Origin: CAYZQE01 sp964480635
GTDB lineage: Bacteria; Pseudomonadota; Gammaproteobacteria; GCA-001735895
Length of the DNA: 53,852 bases
Direction: 5' to 3'
NCBI GenBank assembly: GCA_964480635.1
Contig: CAYZQE010000006.1
Coordinates: 1 to 53,852 of the forward strand
Position 1 is the stretch's first letter. Each line of letters begins with the position of its first letter. Positions 52,256-53,852 of this stretch are shown piece by piece. The notes under the pieces were generated by a model that was not told the DNA's origin, searched no databases, and saw nothing but the letters and a program-made list of their open reading frames with translations. The position numbers and the translations under genes were made by a program.

Positions 52256-53272
52256 ATGCTAATCAATAAAAGCCAAAAGGGATTTTCGTTAATCGAAATA
52301 ATGATCGGAATGATTATCGGTATTTTTTTGGTTGGAGGGGTTTTACAAATGTACTTATCGAGTCGAGTTAGCCAACAGTTTACTGAATCTAATTCTGAGC
52401 TACAAGATAATAGTCGGTTTGTCTTTGATATTATGTCATCAGATATAAGAATAACTCGATTTCTAGGGTGCTTACCTTATGAAGGTGATAATTCGAATGT
52501 TGTTAATCACCTTAACACCGCTGCTGCTAATTACGATTCAGCTATACATGACTTCATAGATGAACCCCCTATTGCTTTTACTGAAGACGATGGGCTAAAT
52601 GGTTCTGATAGCATTACAATACACACGGCCTATCCTACCTTAAGCACCATTAAGGAGCCTCACAATGTAAATAGAGAAGCCAATATTGAAATATCTATTA
52701 ATAATACGATAAAAGATAATGATATCATCTTGATATCTAATTGTTCTGGCGGTGATATCTTTGAAGTAAGTGGTATTTCCGCTGGGGCAAACGCAGCACA
52801 ATCGGCATTAAGCCATACTTTAGGTGCAGGAACCCCAGGCAATAGAAATGGAACATTGTGTGCTGCAGCGCCACCCGCCCACTGCCTTTCTCAAGAATAC
52901 GGAGCAAACTCTGCTATTTTTGTTTTACAAGCTATCAGATATGACATTAGGAATGGAGCTAATGGCGAGCCTTCACTCTGGCGAACTGTCAATGATGAAG
53001 CAGAAGAATTAGTTAATGGTGTTGAGGAAATGCAAATATTAGTTGGTATCGACACAAATGACGATGGCGGTCCAAATCAATACGTCACACCAACTGACGT
53101 AGTCGACGACACTCAGATAGTTTCTATCCGCATATTATTATTGCTAAAATCAAGTATGCTAAACGTATTAACTTCTGCTCAAGAATATACCTTTAATAAT
53201 GCTGTCATCACCTCTGCAGATTTAAATTTAAGGCGTTCTTTTTTATTAACAGTCGCTTTAAAGAACCGTTAG
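52256..53272 (+). CDS. pilW: type IV pilus minor pilin PilW
   Basis: This 338-residue PilW-family minor pilin has leader MLINKSQKG then FSLIEIMIGMIIGIFLVGGV, followed by QMYLSSRVSQQFTESNSELQDNSRFVFDIMSSDIR, the PilW signature region. The large globular part has several cysteines (GCLPYEG, NCSGGD, LCAAAPPAHC). Two acidic clusters follow late (DTNDDGG). It is 1 bp after pilV. Confidence 0.9.
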   Translation: MLINKSQKGFSLIEIMIGMIIGIFLVGGVLQMYLSSRVSQQFTESNSELQDNSRFVFDIMSSDIRITRFLGCLPYEGDNSNVVNHLNTAAANYDSAIHDFIDEPPIAFTEDDGLNGSDSITIHTAYPTLSTIKEPHNVNREANIEISINNTIKDNDIILISNCSGGDIFEVSGISAGANAAQSALSHTLGAGTPGNRNGTLCAAAPPAHCLSQEYGANSAIFVLQAIRYDIRNGANGEPSLWRTVNDEAEELVNGVEEMQILVGIDTNDDGGPNQYVTPTDVVDDTQIVSIRILLLLKSSMLNVLTSAQEYTFNNAVITSADLNLRRSFLLTVALKNR

Positions 53273-53273
53273 A

Positions 53274-53582
53274 ATGGCTGATAATTTAATTAAAAAAATT
53301 AAAAACTCTGAATTTAAATTTAAATACAAAGGAGATGATTTTATTTTTAAATACATACAAAGTTTAAATGCACAAACATTAACTGAAACAACGTTTAATG
53401 GTGCTATTTTAAAAAAACAAGCCGTTGCTAAAATTTTTCACTCGTACCGTAAAATATGGACGGGAAGTAAGCTTTATTCAAGTCAAAATGCTCGGATATT
53501 ACTTCCTGATCATGTGAAACAAGTGTTTTTTTTAGAATATAAACTAATGATAAAATATAACGATGTTTGGTATGCGGAATAA
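53274..53582 (+). CDS. small hypothetical protein at the end of the pilus cluster
   Basis: This 102-residue basic, soluble protein is rich in Lys and aromatics (FKFKYKGDDFIFKYIQSL). No signal peptide or family is recognised. It begins 1 bp after the pilW stop, so it is probably co-translated with it. It lies just before the decayed ferredoxin fragment and is the last gene of the cluster. It could be a cargo gene of the block or a remnant. Confidence 0.6.
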   Translation: MADNLIKKIKNSEFKFKYKGDDFIFKYIQSLNAQTLTETTFNGAILKKQAVAKIFHSYRKIWTGSKLYSSQNARILLPDHVKQVFFLEYKLMIKYNDVWYAE

Positions 53583-53656
53583 ACGACCTTAGTCATTGTA
53601 AATGAACCTGAACTGAAGCTATATACCTGATGCATTCAGGCATTAACTATTTCTTT

Positions 53657-53796
53657 TCGAAATAGAAGAAATAAAGTACTTTGGTCAGTATGACCGAGGC
53701 TTCGTGATGCGTATTGCACCAGCTTTAGATTTTTTTATCACGTGTCGAAAAATGATTTACCACTGATTTTAAAAATGGTTCAAACACTTTGATTTA
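53657..53796 (+). pseudogene. decayed copy of the [2Fe-2S] ferredoxin 3' half
   Basis: This segment repeats 45153-45293 in the same orientation at about 90% identity by hand alignment. Relative to the intact gene, Cys51 and Cys55 both became Tyr (KYFGQY), and a one-base deletion near 53729 shifts the frame to a stop at about 53764. No start codon or 5' half is present. From 53797 to the end of the window no gene is seen. Confidence 0.92.
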
Positions 53797-53852
53797 ACGT
53801 AACTACTCGCCCCCACCAGAAGGGATATTACCAGCCAAGGCAAGCTGAATAG

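Overview
The window is a stretch of AT-rich gammaproteobacterial chromosome. The evidence is an SuhB/TrmJ pair, an IscR-led isc cluster with HscBA and ferredoxin, a second-type elongation factor G, a TrmJ-type tRNA methyltransferase, and PilX/PilY1/PilE/FimT/PilV/PilW minor pilins. I cannot name the genus from sequence alone. No tRNA, rRNA, CRISPR array, transposase or integrase was seen.

Layout. (1) 1-1098: the end of rpsB, then tsf, closed by a strong terminator. (2) 1179-3457: a divergent type II restriction-modification pair sits where pyrH would normally follow tsf. (3) 3551-9321: housekeeping and transport genes, including a YfcE-like phosphoesterase, a secreted MBL-fold protein, suhB, trmJ, MFS and TSUP permeases, and a secreted chalcone-isomerase-like protein. 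(4) 9578-21070: a carbon-uptake region with a Tat-exported TRAP binding protein, an enlarged DctQ, and a DctM with a long C-terminal tail. A seven-gene run follows: lutABC, an AEC permease, 3-hydroxybutyrate dehydrogenase, a quinone-oxidoreductase-like MDR protein and an EamA permease. The context suggests uptake and oxidation of lactate or a related 2-/3-hydroxyacid. (5) 21072-22808: three small reverse-strand genes. (6) 22886-27651: an isc operon with a textbook IscR type 1 operator, but with an IscR that has lost most of its cluster ligands and with no iscU or iscX. (7) 27869-29956: an EF-G of the second (Pseudomonas FusB / Vibrio FusA2) type, followed by terminator-like repeats. (8) 30380-37584 (reverse): a four-gene phosphorelay operon ending in an HD-GYP c-di-GMP phosphodiesterase. 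(9) 37585-38275: a non-coding stretch holding a probable gene remnant. (10) 38276-45289: an M48 lipoprotein protease, a glyoxalase-II-like enzyme, a DUF2853 protein, a bacterial glutamate-receptor-like channel with an aberrant pore, a dihydrolipoamide-dehydrogenase-like flavoprotein, argG, a lipoprotein and a thioredoxin-like [2Fe-2S] ferredoxin. (11) 45655-53582: a minor-pilin/PilY1 cluster in a circularly permuted order. It is bracketed by the ferredoxin gene and a decayed copy of its 3' half.

The observations I rate highest are the degenerate isc system (IscR with K92, G98, C104 and E107 beside an intact type 1 operator, and no IscU), the ~140-bp direct repeat bracketing the permuted pilus cluster, and the glutamate-receptor-like channel whose TVGYGD filter is replaced by TMGGFENE. 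All family assignments come from motif recognition by eye. No database search was run.
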